Shown piece by piece: positions 43,017-53,942 of a DNA stretch of 64,000 nt. Under the pieces are notes generated by a model, which saw only the letters and a program-made list of their open reading frames with translations, made no database searches and was not told the DNA's origin. The position numbers and the translations under genes were made by a program. The stretch is from Pictodentalium vernedei. Lineage: Eukaryota > Mollusca > Scaphopoda > Dentaliida > Dentaliidae. Position 1 is the stretch's first letter, and each line of letters starts with the position of its first letter. The stretch lies in contig CM062297.1 in NCBI GenBank assembly GCA_031216915.1, positions 180,134,350 to 180,198,349 of the forward strand, read 5' to 3'.

Positions 43017-44540
43017 AATAATAACTCTTTGGCCGGCCGCTGATTTGTCGCGGTCCTCATAAGAGAAGGCCATCATTCCCCCTGCACCCCACCCCATCTT
43101 CCCCTCCTCTTCTCCCAGCATTCAGATATAAACTGCTTAATAGTGTCCCTCACTTCCTCTTTTTCAATTTCTTCAATAAGCATTCCTACCCTCTCCCTCG
43201 TGTCTCCCTTCAGCCATCTATCCTTTGTTTCTTCACCCCACTTCTGCATTATTCTTCCAGTAAATTTTATTCTATGAGGTATATACTGTGGGCATTCCAA
43301 GAGAAAATGTTCCAGGGTCTCCACTACTCCAGAGTGGCACATTTGGCATCCCTTTTCCCCATCTCTCCCAATTTTTCCCCGAAGCTCCAGTGATCTTGAT
43401 CTCAGTTTGAACAGCAGTGACCCTCCAAAGGTGCCATCTAGGTACTTCTCAAAAGCTGGCTTTTCTTTATATTGTAACCCCTGCAGGGATCTTTTCACGC
43501 TAACCCCTGCTCACCAGTTTCGATTGCAATCTTCCATGACTCTCTCTTTGACAAACCTTTTGCCTTCTTTCATTCCTACTTCTATGTTTGTGACCTCTAT
43601 AGAGTAATTGTCCATTAGTTCCCTCACATGTTTTGACCACCCCGTTTCTATATTAGAATTCCAAATGGTATCGAGCATCAATTTGCACCACCGGTTGTCA
43701 GGCAGGTTTCTCAAGTAGTTAAAGTAACACAGTTTTCCCAAATCTACCCTGTCCTTGATTTTCATCCACCCAAACTCCCCCCTTACTGCTTCCAAAGCTG
43801 CAGCATTACTCGACCCTGTTATCCATCTGCCGGCATCATTCTGAGTACTTTCCAACTTCTTAATAACGGTTTGGTTTAATGGAATCACGTCCGTGCCATA
43901 CGTTATTCTTGGTAAACCCACCCTCTCCCACAGTGTTTTCCCCACAAAGACCTTGTTGAAACTATTTTTCCCTAAAAGTTTTAGTTGGTTCAGAATTCTT
44001 TTCCCCTTCAGAATCAGTTTGGCTGAGTAATTTTTGTACACCCCTCTTCCCGTTATATTTATGCTTACCCCTAGATACTCATACTCTCCCGTTTCTCCTA
44101 CAGTGATTTGTTTGCTTTCCCCTTCGGGGATTGAGAACTCCCCCACTCTCCATCTCTTCGTCATATCTACCTTGCGTCCAACGGGTATTACCTTGCTTTT
44201 ATTTTCATTTAGTTCGAGCCGCCAAGTGTTCCCATATCTACCAACAATTTCCAGCAATTTCTCTAGCCCCTGTTCAGTTCTAGACATTAACACCATGTCG
44301 TCCGCAAAGAATAAGCCTGGTATCTTTATGTCTCCAACATTTACCCCCTCCGCACTCTGAATTAGTTCGTCCCCTAAATCTTTAACATACAATGCAAACA
44401 AAATCGGTGAAAAGATACACCCCTGCTTGAGGCCTATATCCATAGGGACTCGTTTTGTAGTGATACTCCCTAGACTGAGTTGGCTTTGCACATCTGTATA
44501 CAGTGCTTTCATGATTCCCACAAAGTCACCCCCTCATATT
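43017..44540 (-). pseudogene. 5'-truncated LINE with reverse transcriptase C-terminal part, one in-frame TGA
   Basis: On the minus strand one frame runs from about 44535 to 43073. It is broken by a single TGA at 43513-43511. It contains GLKQGCIFSPILFALYVKDL, the catalytic FADDMVLMS, LELNENKSKVI, YEYLGVSIN and a C-terminal zinc-like CQMCHSGVVETLEHFLLECP, typical of non-LTR elements. The N-terminal part of the reverse transcriptase and the endonuclease are absent. A TTATTATTATA tail lies at the 3' side. The flanks 42980-43016 and 44547-44575 are diverged direct repeats (CTGCCATTNNTATTGTGCT), probably an old target duplication. Clade not assigned. Confidence 0.8.
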
Positions 44541-44584
44541 CAATTGCCATCTGCCATTGGTATTGTGCTACATATCTATTTAGT

Positions 44585-44817
44585 TTAACCCTTTACCTAA
44601 CCTGAAAAGCAGACGACACTTGCAAAAATAATTCTTGAATAACTAATTTTTTGTCTCAAAAACATAGGTTATGACCCCTCGTTGGAACGAGCTCGTTCCA
44701 ATGAGGGGTCATAACCTATGTTTTTGAGACAAAAAATGAAAAAGCAGTGAAAATTAATTGGCGATTTTTGAGAATAGTGCTGGCCGGTTTTGGCCGTTAC
44801 ATTAGGTAAAGGGTTAA
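44585..44817. mobile_element. piggyBac-like MITE, subfamily A (copy A4)
   Basis: TTAA encloses CCCTTTACCTAACC and ATTAGGTAAAGGG. The central hairpin (TTTTTGTCTCAAAAACATAGG...CCCCTCGTTGGAACGAGCTC) is nearly perfect. It is inserted in the 2.2-kb element and is therefore among the youngest insertions here. Confidence 0.85.
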
Positions 44818-46059
44818 TAAAAAAAATTAAAAATATTGGTACTTGTTATTTCAAACAAAACACTGGCTAGTGCCTTAGATGCAATTACCCCCCCCCCCCC
44901 CCCCCCCCCCCCCACCAAAAATCCAACTTTATATACATTTGGTCTGAGGGTATTTTGTCCGAGGGTATTTTGTCCTACCCATTGAGGGTATTATGTCCTA
45001 AGGGTATTTTTTTTGAGGGTATTATGTCCTAAGGGTATTTTGTCCAAGGGTATTTTGTCTGGATACCGTTTTTATAAGACCCCTGTGAAAAGATTAGGAT
45101 TATTGCTGAATAAACAATTTCATACATACCTGAAATGTGACAGATAGGAATAAAAATAATTTTGTGTTGAAAATCTTTTTGTAACAAATTGAAATGGACT
45201 GTTATAAAAATTATAAAAATAAATTAGTGTTGAAAATCTTCAAAGAAGATTTTCAACACTAATTTATTTTTATAATTTTTATAACAGTCCATTTCAATTT
45301 ATTACAAAAACTTCATAAAAAAGAACAACTACAAAGTAATTACAAGAATCCATTCTTCTCCATTTCTGAATTTTGTGGTTGGTTATTCATTGACTTGAGA
45401 AAACCTGAAACCTGTTATGAGAGACCACCTGTCTTGCGAGACCACTTTTGTGTGGCCCAAAGGGCGGTCTCTCAAGACAGGTTCTACTGTATATGTAATT
45501 GAGTCTATTGGATTTTCCTTTATGGCCTAGGCCCTCCAACCTTTTTACTATTCTGCTAAGTCTGGGTCATTGGTACAGTATAAAAATGTTAAAAAACTTA
45601 TAGTAATTTATATATTTTTTATACTTACCAATGACCCAGACAGGATGACCCTCCCATGAGTTGGGAACTCATACCTCCCCGCTGATTACATAACGCTTAC
45701 CAGGCAATGGTTGTAAGAATGACATTTGCGCCAATTTTGAGACCTCCTTGACACTGCGCATGCGCAGTGGAGTAAAAGTATGGAGGACCATATAGGACAT
45801 GTAATTTTCGGTTTTAGATGCAAATTTTGAAGATTGGGGGGGGGGGGGGTAAAATTTGTGTTTGGCCCTAAATATTTTAGAGTTAGCACCAGCTAAGTCT
45901 GGGTCATTGGTAAGTATAAAAAATATATAAATTACTATAAATTTTTTAATTTTTATTATTAATCCTTGAGAGCCTATTTTCGGCTATGACAAACTTTGTT
46001 CTCAGAGCAAGTGCCACAACATCCAGTATTAGCACTCTGCAAACTTAGCATGCTACCAG

Positions 46060-46302
46060 TTAACCCTTTACCCAATGAATCGGCCACATCCGCCCGCGTA
46101 ATATGCAAATTCAGCAGTTTATTCTTTTTCAAAAAAATGTCAACAAAACCATATCATGTGACCCCTCGTTGGAACGAGCTCAACGACCTCGTTCCAACGA
46201 GGGGTCACATGATATGGTTTTGTTGAAATATTTTTAAAAATTTGAAAAAATTATATTTAAAATAATAAATTTTGATATCGTCTGTGTTGGGTGAAGGGTT
46301 AA
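46060..46302. mobile_element. piggyBac-like MITE, subfamily B (copy B4)
   Basis: TTAA flanks CCCTTTACCCAATGAATCGG and GTTGGGTGAAGGG. It is the inverse orientation of the copy at 2939. The hairpin around GAACGAGCTCAACGACCTCGTTC is almost perfect. Confidence 0.82.
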
Positions 46303-46484
46303 CAGAGGTGACACGCTTTGTTACAAAATGCTATTTGCTACAGTTTTTTTTGTATCTTTTTCATCAACAAAACTCACAAACACATGCATAACAAAACCCC
46401 AAAATACTTCAAATAGCATACATTGTAATGTACACATTCTTTTTAAAGTAAATTTCCCCCATATTTGATGACAAAAAAATGTTT

Positions 46485-46580
46485 TGTCTTGTTGGGATTC
46501 ATCTTGTTGGGATCGTCTTGTTGGGATATTTTACCAATTCGTCTTGTTGGGATTCATCTTGTCGGGATGACACCGACACA
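46485..46580 (+). repeat. Short subrepeat cluster (about 18-bp units)
   Basis: CTTGTTGGGAT recurs at five places between about 46487 and 46568 with CATC, CGTC or ATTTTACC spacers. The architecture resembles one end of a subrepeat-built foldback element, though the sequence differs from the ends of the 42845-45067 element. No matching opposite end was found. Confidence 0.6.
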
Positions 46581-46675
46581 AATAGTCAACAGGCCTTCAC
46601 AAATTAGAAATTAAGGCAGTGTGAAAAAGGATTACCTTAACTTAACCCCTATCTTTGTCACCCTTTTTAGGAATT

Positions 46676-46703
46676 TTAACTGGCTGAGTGCTGGAAACCC
46701 ATA
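46676..46703. mobile_element. Left part of a TTAA-flanked MITE (family T2) split by DIRS copy 3
   Basis: TTAACTGGCTGAGTGCTGGAAACCCATA matches the first bases of the copy at 58563. The remainder resumes at 53698 (TTTGGGCTTTATTC) directly after the DIRS end. This gives a base-level view of the empty site. Confidence 0.8.
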
Positions 46704-47789
46704 TTTTTATACTGTACCAATGACCCAGACATAGCTGGTGCTAACTCTTAAAATATAGGGCCAAACACAAATTTTGCCCCCCAATCCCCAAAATTTGCAT
46801 CTAAAACTAAAGAAAACATGTCCTGAAAGGCCCTCCACACCTCGCCCCCACTGCGCATGCGCAGTGTCCAGGACGTTCCGAAATTGGCGCCATTTATCAT
46901 TCTAAGTTTGGCCCTTCATCAGTTAACATCTGACTGATCTTTGTGCTTTTAAATCTCAGTTTAAATGATGCCAGACACATAAATATTAGTGAAATGGTGA
47001 TTCTAAGGAGGATAGAAAAGGAGGAGAGGAAAAGAATGTGTGACAGAATATTATCAGGGCTGTAACTTAAAATTTTTTAATGAAATTATGTTAAGTTACC
47101 TATTTTCAAGGCAGCAGCCATTTTGTTGTCATTCTGATTATTTAGTTACACTGTTTTTTCAAGTGTTTTTCCTCTCTCCCTGTCCTTTAAGTTCCCCCTT
47201 GCTATTCTCCCATGCTTTTGGCATAGTTTCTGTAATTATTATTACTAAAATTTCTTGGGAGTTTTAGCTTAATAACAGAATGAATTCTGTTCTTTCCCCA
47301 TGTTTACGTCTTCACCTACGGGTGGTTAGGCGTTGTGTTCTGCATCTACCATCTGATGTTCTGCAGTTTCTTCCCTGGAAGTCTCTGTTTTGCATCAGAT
47401 GGTGTATTTTTGGTAACTGATTTCGGGCCTGGGTGCCTGGAGTCTTATTTTAGTGTTTTTACACTCATTGTTTACATTTACAGCCCTCTGTGTGAGGGGG
47501 GGATTTCTAAATAATAATATCTTTATGTTATTTTAATCATAACTAGATACATTATTATTGTTCGTAAGTGTTGAATAAATTGTTTAAAATATTTTTAAAA
47601 TTTTTTGTCCACACTTAGGCTTGGGATCCATTGGGGCTCAACGTTACTTTTCAGAAACTTGGGCTGTTCTGAAAAAATATTTTTTCAAAATATTTTGATT
47701 TCAATTATTTTTTCTATATTAATGGATCATATTATTATTATGTATTTGATTGCCAGGGGTTAGTGCGAGTACCAGGACTTGTTTTCTTT

Positions 47790-50700
47790 TCTCATTGAAA
47801 GGATATTGATCAATTGTTTTAGGAGGAAGTCTTCCTCTGACCTTATTTTCATTCTATATGTGGTCAGTGTACTCGCATTAACTCCTGTTCTGTATCGTAT
47901 GATTTCGATGACAATATGGGAAGCGTATGTCACGGTATGTTGTTGGGGATTTGGACACTCCGGTCCTTTCCCCGCAGGGTCACTCTACTTTATCAATTTC
48001 TATTTCAGACGATCAAGATTAGGGTGATGTATCTGTGATGTCTTCCAACAGTGTGCCTCCGTCGTCACAATTAATGAAGGGCTAGCGGAAAAGTGCTCAT
48101 GTAATACGCCAATTGCCTAAGAGGACCCTAGTAGGTTCGACGGCCTTTGACGTCCGCTAGCTCGCCCGGTGTAGCGTCCATTCACCGAATGGTTCGGCAG
48201 CCGGGTTCGTCCGTTGCGGTCTAGAAGGAATTTTGGGGTGATGCGAGCACTATAAAATTAACTTAATGCACACCCAGTGACGGCGGATCGGAGGGAGAAC
48301 GGAGGAAGCCTTTTAGTCCGGTTCATAGCTCGTTCCGGTCCATCCGGACGGCAAGCGAGAGAGGCCCCTCTCTCGTTCAACAACATCTGGCCCCAGATGT
48401 TGTGGTACAAATGTGTTGTTAGCGGAGCATACGTCCGTCGCTCGGGACGCTCCGTTGTATAGGCAGTCCGCTGAGACTGCTAAGGCTTCCTCTTCTCATC
48501 AGCGCACACGACCGCACCTTGGCTGCGTGACCGCCGATATATTACCAGCTTCGCCGATCAAGGATTCTTCGGCGACCAGGTCACACCATCCGGCAGCCAG
48601 GGATTCGAGACCGATGGACTCCGGACGTTCGCATAGGAAGTATGCGGGAGCCATCTGATGCGGAGCTGCCCTCGGCGAAGCACCGATAGACTGCGCCTCC
48701 GCAGGTCTCGACGCCGGACATTCTTGTGCACATAGCACAGCTTATCGCAGCATCCCAGCAGCCGACAGAAACGGTGTCGGATCGAGAATTATCCGACAGC
48801 GCTGGGTCGGTAGCCGGGGACTCGAGGCCTGCAGACTCCGGACGTTCGCATAGGAAGTGTGCGGGAGTCAACGTACACGGAGCTTCCAGCGGCAATGCAT
48901 CGTAAGTCCGCTACGGCACAGGCCTCGGGAACGGACGTGCTTTCCTTAATAGCACAGTTTATCGCAGCATCCCAGCATCAACTGAATCTGTCGCATATAT
49001 TTTATCCGACGATGCTGGGTCGGGACGCTCCGCGGAAGCGGGTACGGACGTCCGAAAGTTTCATCCGGTCCGACGGGATACCGAAAGGGATTCGGTGGAT
49101 TTCAAGCTTTCCCTTTCGGAACAACATATGCTGCGATGCCGGATAAGAAACTGATAGCGTCGGTGGACTTAGAAATTTTTGGTTCGGTTCAGGGACATCG
49201 TCCCTCAGTTCCGACATAATCCAATAATGTCACACAACTTTCGAATTATTGAACGACGCTATATATATTATTATTTTATGCTTGCTATCCAAGCATTTCT
49301 GGTTTCTTGTTCGAAGAGTTATGGAGATGTCTTTCAAAAGTGTGCCTCTGTCGTCATAGTTAATGAAGAGTTAGCGGCAATAAGTGCTCATGGAATATGT
49401 CTATCGCTTACGGAATGACATTCGCTAGCTCACCCGGTGTAGCATACATTCATCGAATGGTTCGGCTGCCGGGTTCGTCCGTTGCGGTCTAGGAAGGAGA
49501 TTTGGGTGATGCGAGCACTTTAATTACTTTAGTACTCACCCAGTGACGGCAGATTGAGGACAGATCGGAGGAAGCCAACAACATAGGGGACCGCATGTTG
49601 TGGTTCAGATATTTTACATTCGGAGCATATGTCCGTTGCTCGGGACGCTCCGTTATATTGACAGTCCGAGAGACTGTCTTTAATGCTTCCTCATCCTCAC
49701 AGCAGGGCACACGACCGCACATTGGCTACGTGACCTCGAGTATCCGATCAGTTTCGGCATTCAGTGATTCCACAGCGAATAGGTCGCGCCATCCGGTAGC
49801 CAAGGGACACGAGGCCTATACACTCCGTTCGCTCGCATATTGGAAGTATGCACGGGGTAACGATCTCGGAGCTTCCTGCGGCAATGCATCGTAAGACCGC
49901 TGCTCCTCAGGCCTCGGTGACGGACGTGCTATCCGAGTTAGCACAGTTGTTTCGCAGCATCCCAGCAATTGACGGTTTCTCGGTCGAATCAGGAATTATC
50001 CGACGGCGCTGGGTCGGTGCGGTCCGCGGTTGCATCAAGCTACGGACGACCGAACGCTTTATAGGGTCCGACAGGATGGCGAAAGGGATTCGAAAGATTT
50101 CGAGTTTTCCCTTTAGTAGTATCGGAAGATGCCTTTCATATCTTCTGGCATTTCTTCCAGTGATTATTTTTCGGACTTCATTGCTGCGATCTTGGATAAG
50201 AGACTTATAGCGTCATTGGACTCGGATTTTTCGATCGGTACAGGGACTTTGTCCCTGACTTACCGACGCAGTCCAATATTGTCATTACAACATGTGTTTT
50301 ATTTTTCGACGCTATATATTATATATATATATACAAGCCTGCTACTAAGCATGATAGTTTAGTTTCTTGTCCGCGTGGCTCATTTCTGCCATTTTATCTT
50401 TTTTACATATAGTTTATTTTGGCAGAGCAGGGCAAACCGAGAGTTCATATGCGTCTAGACGGTGTGATTAAAGACTGCATATATTCTTTTTCGCCGTTTA
50501 TGTCTTTTCCAATTTCAATATTGGGAACGACATTATGTATAGTAGACTTAACTTAGACGCTTTATTATACGTAATCCGCCTTACTGAGGCGTTATCATTA
50601 CGTCTTCAAGAAAAGATTTACGGGATATTATTCTCAATGTAATTTCTTTTGAGGGCAGTATTTTGTTCACGTATAACTCCGCCCTTCAGTGGCTTATTGG

Positions 50701-50820
50701 AGTGTTTAGACGTGATGCAGCCCTAGCTACATCCACGCGTGGATAGTAGGTTAAGAACTCTCTCAGAGTCGCTTCGTTCTCGGAGGAGCTTCTCTTCGAC
50801 GGCAACTTTCCGGCAATCCA
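47790..50820 (+). pseudogene. DIRS copy 3 ORF1 remnant with repeated segments
   Basis: The block with TTCACCGAATGGTTCGGC-like sequence occurs at about 48180 and again at about 49450 (one base changed), with the preceding CTCCGTCGTCACAATTAATGAA block also twice (48056 and 49347). A GACTCCGGACGTTCGCATAGGAAG block is repeated within 48617-48860. The ORF1 region is therefore about 1 kb longer than in copy 1 while frames are destroyed. The C-terminal Arg/Gly part is missing. Confidence 0.75.
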
Positions 50821-52730
50821 TGAATTGCTTGGTTTATACATTCTCTTGTCTATCTACTGTTACAAGAGATTCAGACTGGGGCAAACATTCGGTGGTTGAC
50901 TCAGAGAGTGCCGCCGCAGTTGCCGGACCCTAGTGTGGCTGTTATGACGGTTGCCAGTCAAACAGATTGGGATATATACTGATCCCTACGGATTCGAAGT
51001 GCCAGGGTCTTTGGGTTCCGCAGTCTTTTAGCTATCAGTTTAACTTCCGCGGAATAATGTTTTTTAGGCTTGCTTTATGTCATTGCATGAACATTATTCA
51101 GAAATGCATGCCCAAATTCCTGTCCTTTAATTCGACAGTAGTGGCGTATCTCCGGAACCAGGGAGGCACTCTTTCGTTTCCGTTATTCAATTTAATGGAA
51201 AGAATCCGTCTGTTGGTTATAGTACACCAAGTTCAGTTTTGGTCCGTCATATTCGGGGTCGTCTGATTGTTTTATCGCACTCCCGTTCTCTTACGGGTCG
51301 CTTGTTGCTGTCAGAATGGACTCTCAACAAACAAGTATTTAATCAGATTTGCTATCTATGGGAGCGCCCAATGATGTTTTATTATGACACAGCTTGCTAA
51401 TCAATTGCAGACGTATGTGTTGGCTTGTCCAGATCTCTGAGCTAATACTGTTAACGCTCTATTGATCTATAGGACGCAATGATAGGATACGCGTATCCTC
51501 CGGCGCTGTTGTTTTAGCAGGTATTGCTAAGATAAACAACCACAATACATTTCTGTTGATAGCATCTCTATCTTCACAGAGATCATGAGTAATTTACTCT
51601 CTTGTCTACTGTGGATCTTAACGTGAAATCTTCCTCTATGTGAGGATCTTTTTTCACTGGGTAAATCGTGTCATCTTTATCACAACCAGCAAGGTCGCAA
51701 CCTTCATGTATTCCGTTGTGTGGTCCGTATTGCATTGTAAGCACTGTACTGGACGAGCTTTGGACGCGATTTCTTACTATAGGAGATCCTCTTCTTCGCT
51801 ATTCTATGCGACTAAAGTGGAGGCTCTTCCGTCGTGGTGTAGGGATCATTATGTTCATATGGTTGATCCCTCCATACTACGCATTGCTAGTTTTTAGTAT
51901 ACTTGTTTCACAAGATCTACTGCAGCCTGTTGTTATTTAGGTTATAGGTTTATGTTACCTCATACCTATGCACTCTACGATAGTTTACAATTGAGTCTTT
52001 TGTCTCTTTATCTAAGTCAGTTAGTAACTTTTTGATAAATAGACTTAGAATCTTTAGATTAAATTCCTATACGGATTTTAACTTCGGTTCTTATTTAGCT
52101 AAGTAATCATTTGAGCCTCTGGAAACAGTAGTTTTCAAATTCTGACCTTTTAGACAGTAATTCTGTTGGTTTCTCTTTTACTGTAGAGTCAGTGAGTTTC
52201 ATGCACTATCGATGGATGATTTTCACTTTCATAGTTTCGGAATCAATACTTCCGTTACTATTTAGGTTGGATTGTTGCATAAGAGTTAGGCTCCTATTAT
52301 CCGGAACCTATTATTTTAAGGTCCTTCCGTCTTCGTATGGGCATAGGCCTTTACTCTTTCCGGGTACAGTTTATGTATTTATAAACAGATATCTGTTTAT
52401 TACAAGGGCGTAAGCTTCTTCTGTCTTTGATGTCTAGTAGAAGGACGTTACGCTCCATTTTATTGTTAATCGATTCTATTAACTAGCGTACTGCTTATGG
52501 TATATCATTGGCTTAGCAGTTGTGCTTAAGATTTCGGCTCTTGAAGTAAGAGTTCTTCTACTTCTTGGGCTTACATTAATAGTGTTGCTATTATTGATTT
52601 TTGAAGGCTGCTCATTGCGCTCAGCCATCCATTCATGAATTTTATCTCAGAAATATCGAGTCCATTTCTGGAGGCCTCTATTGTTAGGTCTATTATCTAC
52701 TGCTCAGAATGTCATTCACTTAACAGTTGC
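50820..52730 (+). pseudogene. DIRS copy 3 RNase H, methylase-like and recombinase remnants (RT deleted)
   Basis: At about 50825 the ORF1 end segment joins directly to the sequence corresponding to copy 1 position ~11690, so about 1.3 kb including the whole RT catalytic core is gone. RNase H (CGACAGTAGTGGCGTAT), methylase-like and recombinase remnants follow, with frequent indels. The segment matching the recombinase end (CAGAATGTCATTCACT) is at 52707. Confidence 0.75.
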
Positions 52731-53697
52731 TACTATAGCTAGGTAGGCTGTCTGTTTCGGCAGTGTCTCCGTTCGGCTGCCCTCTTCGCTCTGGGCTATT
52801 TGACCCAGGGCAAGAAAAAGGGGGGGGGGGGAGGGTGTTCCCTTGGGTCACCTGTTTTTACTATGAAAACAAGGGGATACCTCCTCCGGAGTTAGTAATT
52901 CTGAGCTGTTATTGGGATGGTTGTTTAGTGAGAAGTTTAAGTTTATAAAATTCATTCAAGTCTTAGTTTTTAAAGTATAGCTTTTGAATATTGCATATGT
53001 CAACGGACATGATTATGCAATTCTCACACACTTTTAGGAGTATAAGAGTCTCTATTCTCTAGACTTACTTTATTATTGGCTTACTTTAAAAATTATTAGT
53101 ATAAGGATTATTGGATATTAATAGAGTACATGGATGTATGAAGCTCAATTTTTGGAAGGTGTTGTATCTTTCTAATTTATCATAAATAAGAAAGATACAT
53201 GTAAGGCCTATTACTTCTTTTCCCTACAGGGGATGACTCTATTTTATTTTATTGAGCGTATTCCATTTTGCTCTATGTCCTTGGCCCTCCAGCCTTTTTA
53301 CTATTCAGCTATGTCTGGGTCATTGGTACAGTATAAAAATGTTAAAAAATTTATAGTAATTTATATATTTTTTATACTTACCAATGACCCAGACGGGGAT
53401 GGCCCTCCCAGGAGTTGGGAACTCTTGCCTCCCCGCTGAGTACATAGCGCTTACCAGGCACTGGTTATTAGAATGATAAATGGCGCCAATTTCGGAACGT
53501 CCTGGACACTGCGCATGCGCAGTGGGGGCGAGGTGTGGAGGGCCTTTCAGGACATGTTTTCTTTAGTTTTAGATGCAAATTTTGGGGATTGGGGGGCAAA
53601 ATTTGTGTTTGGCCCTATATTTTAAGAGTTAGCACCAGCTATGTCTGGGTCATTGGTAAGTATAAAAAATATATAAATTACTATAAATTTTTTAACA

Positions 53698-53942
53698 TTT
53701 GGGCTTTATTCAGAAGTGTAGGTACTACAACATAAAGACTTCATTTTCTTTATCATGTTATCTTTGATCTGAAATTTTTTAGTCTGTGTGGATTGCCCTC
53801 TTACATTTATATGAGTGCCTATAGGCACTCCCCCATATGTTGTAAGTGGCAAAGGCATGTGATGCCATCCCTCCCCCCCCCCCCCCCCCCCAAAAAAAAA
53901 AAAAACAAAAAAAAAAAACAACTTTCGCACTCAACCAGTTGG
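53698..53942. mobile_element. Right part of the TTAA-flanked MITE (family T2) split by DIRS copy 3
   Basis: It continues the family after the DIRS insertion: TTTGGGCTTTATTC, the hairpin CTTACATTTATATGAGTGCC with its imperfect complement, and the end CGCACTCAACCAGTTGG (TTAA mutated to TTGG). A C-run followed by an A-run (53873-53929) has expanded within it. Confidence 0.7.

Larger units (their letters stand above)
42845..45067. mobile_element. 2.2-kb element with subrepeat-built inverted ends and 9-bp target duplication
   Basis: The exact direct repeat GTTTTTATA flanks it (42836-42844 and 45068-45076). The intact site is visible in the sister MITE at 55876-55884 (complement). Both ends, about 110-120 bases each, consist of reiterated ACAAAATACCCTCGG / ACATAATACCCTTAGG units in opposite orientation. 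The interior holds a LINE fragment, a piggyBac-like MITE and a poly-C run (44887-44914). Inverted ends made of short tandem units plus a 9-bp duplication are known from foldback (FB) and some Mutator-like elements. No transposase is seen. The superfamily is inferred. Confidence 0.75.
42491..45489. mobile_element. TA-flanked MITE family T5 (pogo-like ends), host of nested insertions
   Basis: TA at 42489-42490 and 45490-45491 encloses CAGTAAAACCTGTC and GACAGGTTCTACTG as inverted ends. GGTCTCTCAAGACAGG motifs are repeated near both ends. Aligning DIRS copy 1 across the site shows the uninterrupted sequence, so the TA duplication is verified within this window. A second copy, inverted and with a SINE, is at 55468-56603. 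CAGTAGAACC-type ends are typical of pogo/Tigger relatives. It carries the 2.2-kb element at 42845-45067. Confidence 0.85.
35947..45949 (+). mobile_element. DIRS retrotransposon, copy 2 (decayed, with nested insertion)
   Basis: The left terminal repeat (35947-36150), internal complementary region (45550-45645) and right terminal repeat (about 45720-45949) are all present. The element is interrupted at 42491-45491 by a TA-flanked MITE that itself carries other elements. Remnants of all three ORFs occur in order but with many stops. The right terminal repeat keeps the exact TGCGCATGCGCA palindrome (45755-45766). Confidence 0.88.
46704..53697 (+). mobile_element. DIRS retrotransposon, copy 3 (decayed)
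   Basis: Both terminal repeats (46704-46925 and about 53470-53697) are present with exact TGCGCATGCGCA palindromes at 46852-46863 and 53510-53521. The internal complementary region is at 53305-53395. The ORFs are strongly degraded, with duplicated ORF1 segments and no RT core. It is inserted in a TTAA-flanked MITE between CCCATA and TTTGGGC without a clear target duplication. Confidence 0.88.

Noticed and set aside
43073..44521. Host gene with reverse transcriptase domain
   Set aside because: It is truncated at the N-terminus, has an in-frame stop, and ends in a LINE-type zinc motif and TTA-rich tail within a transposon.
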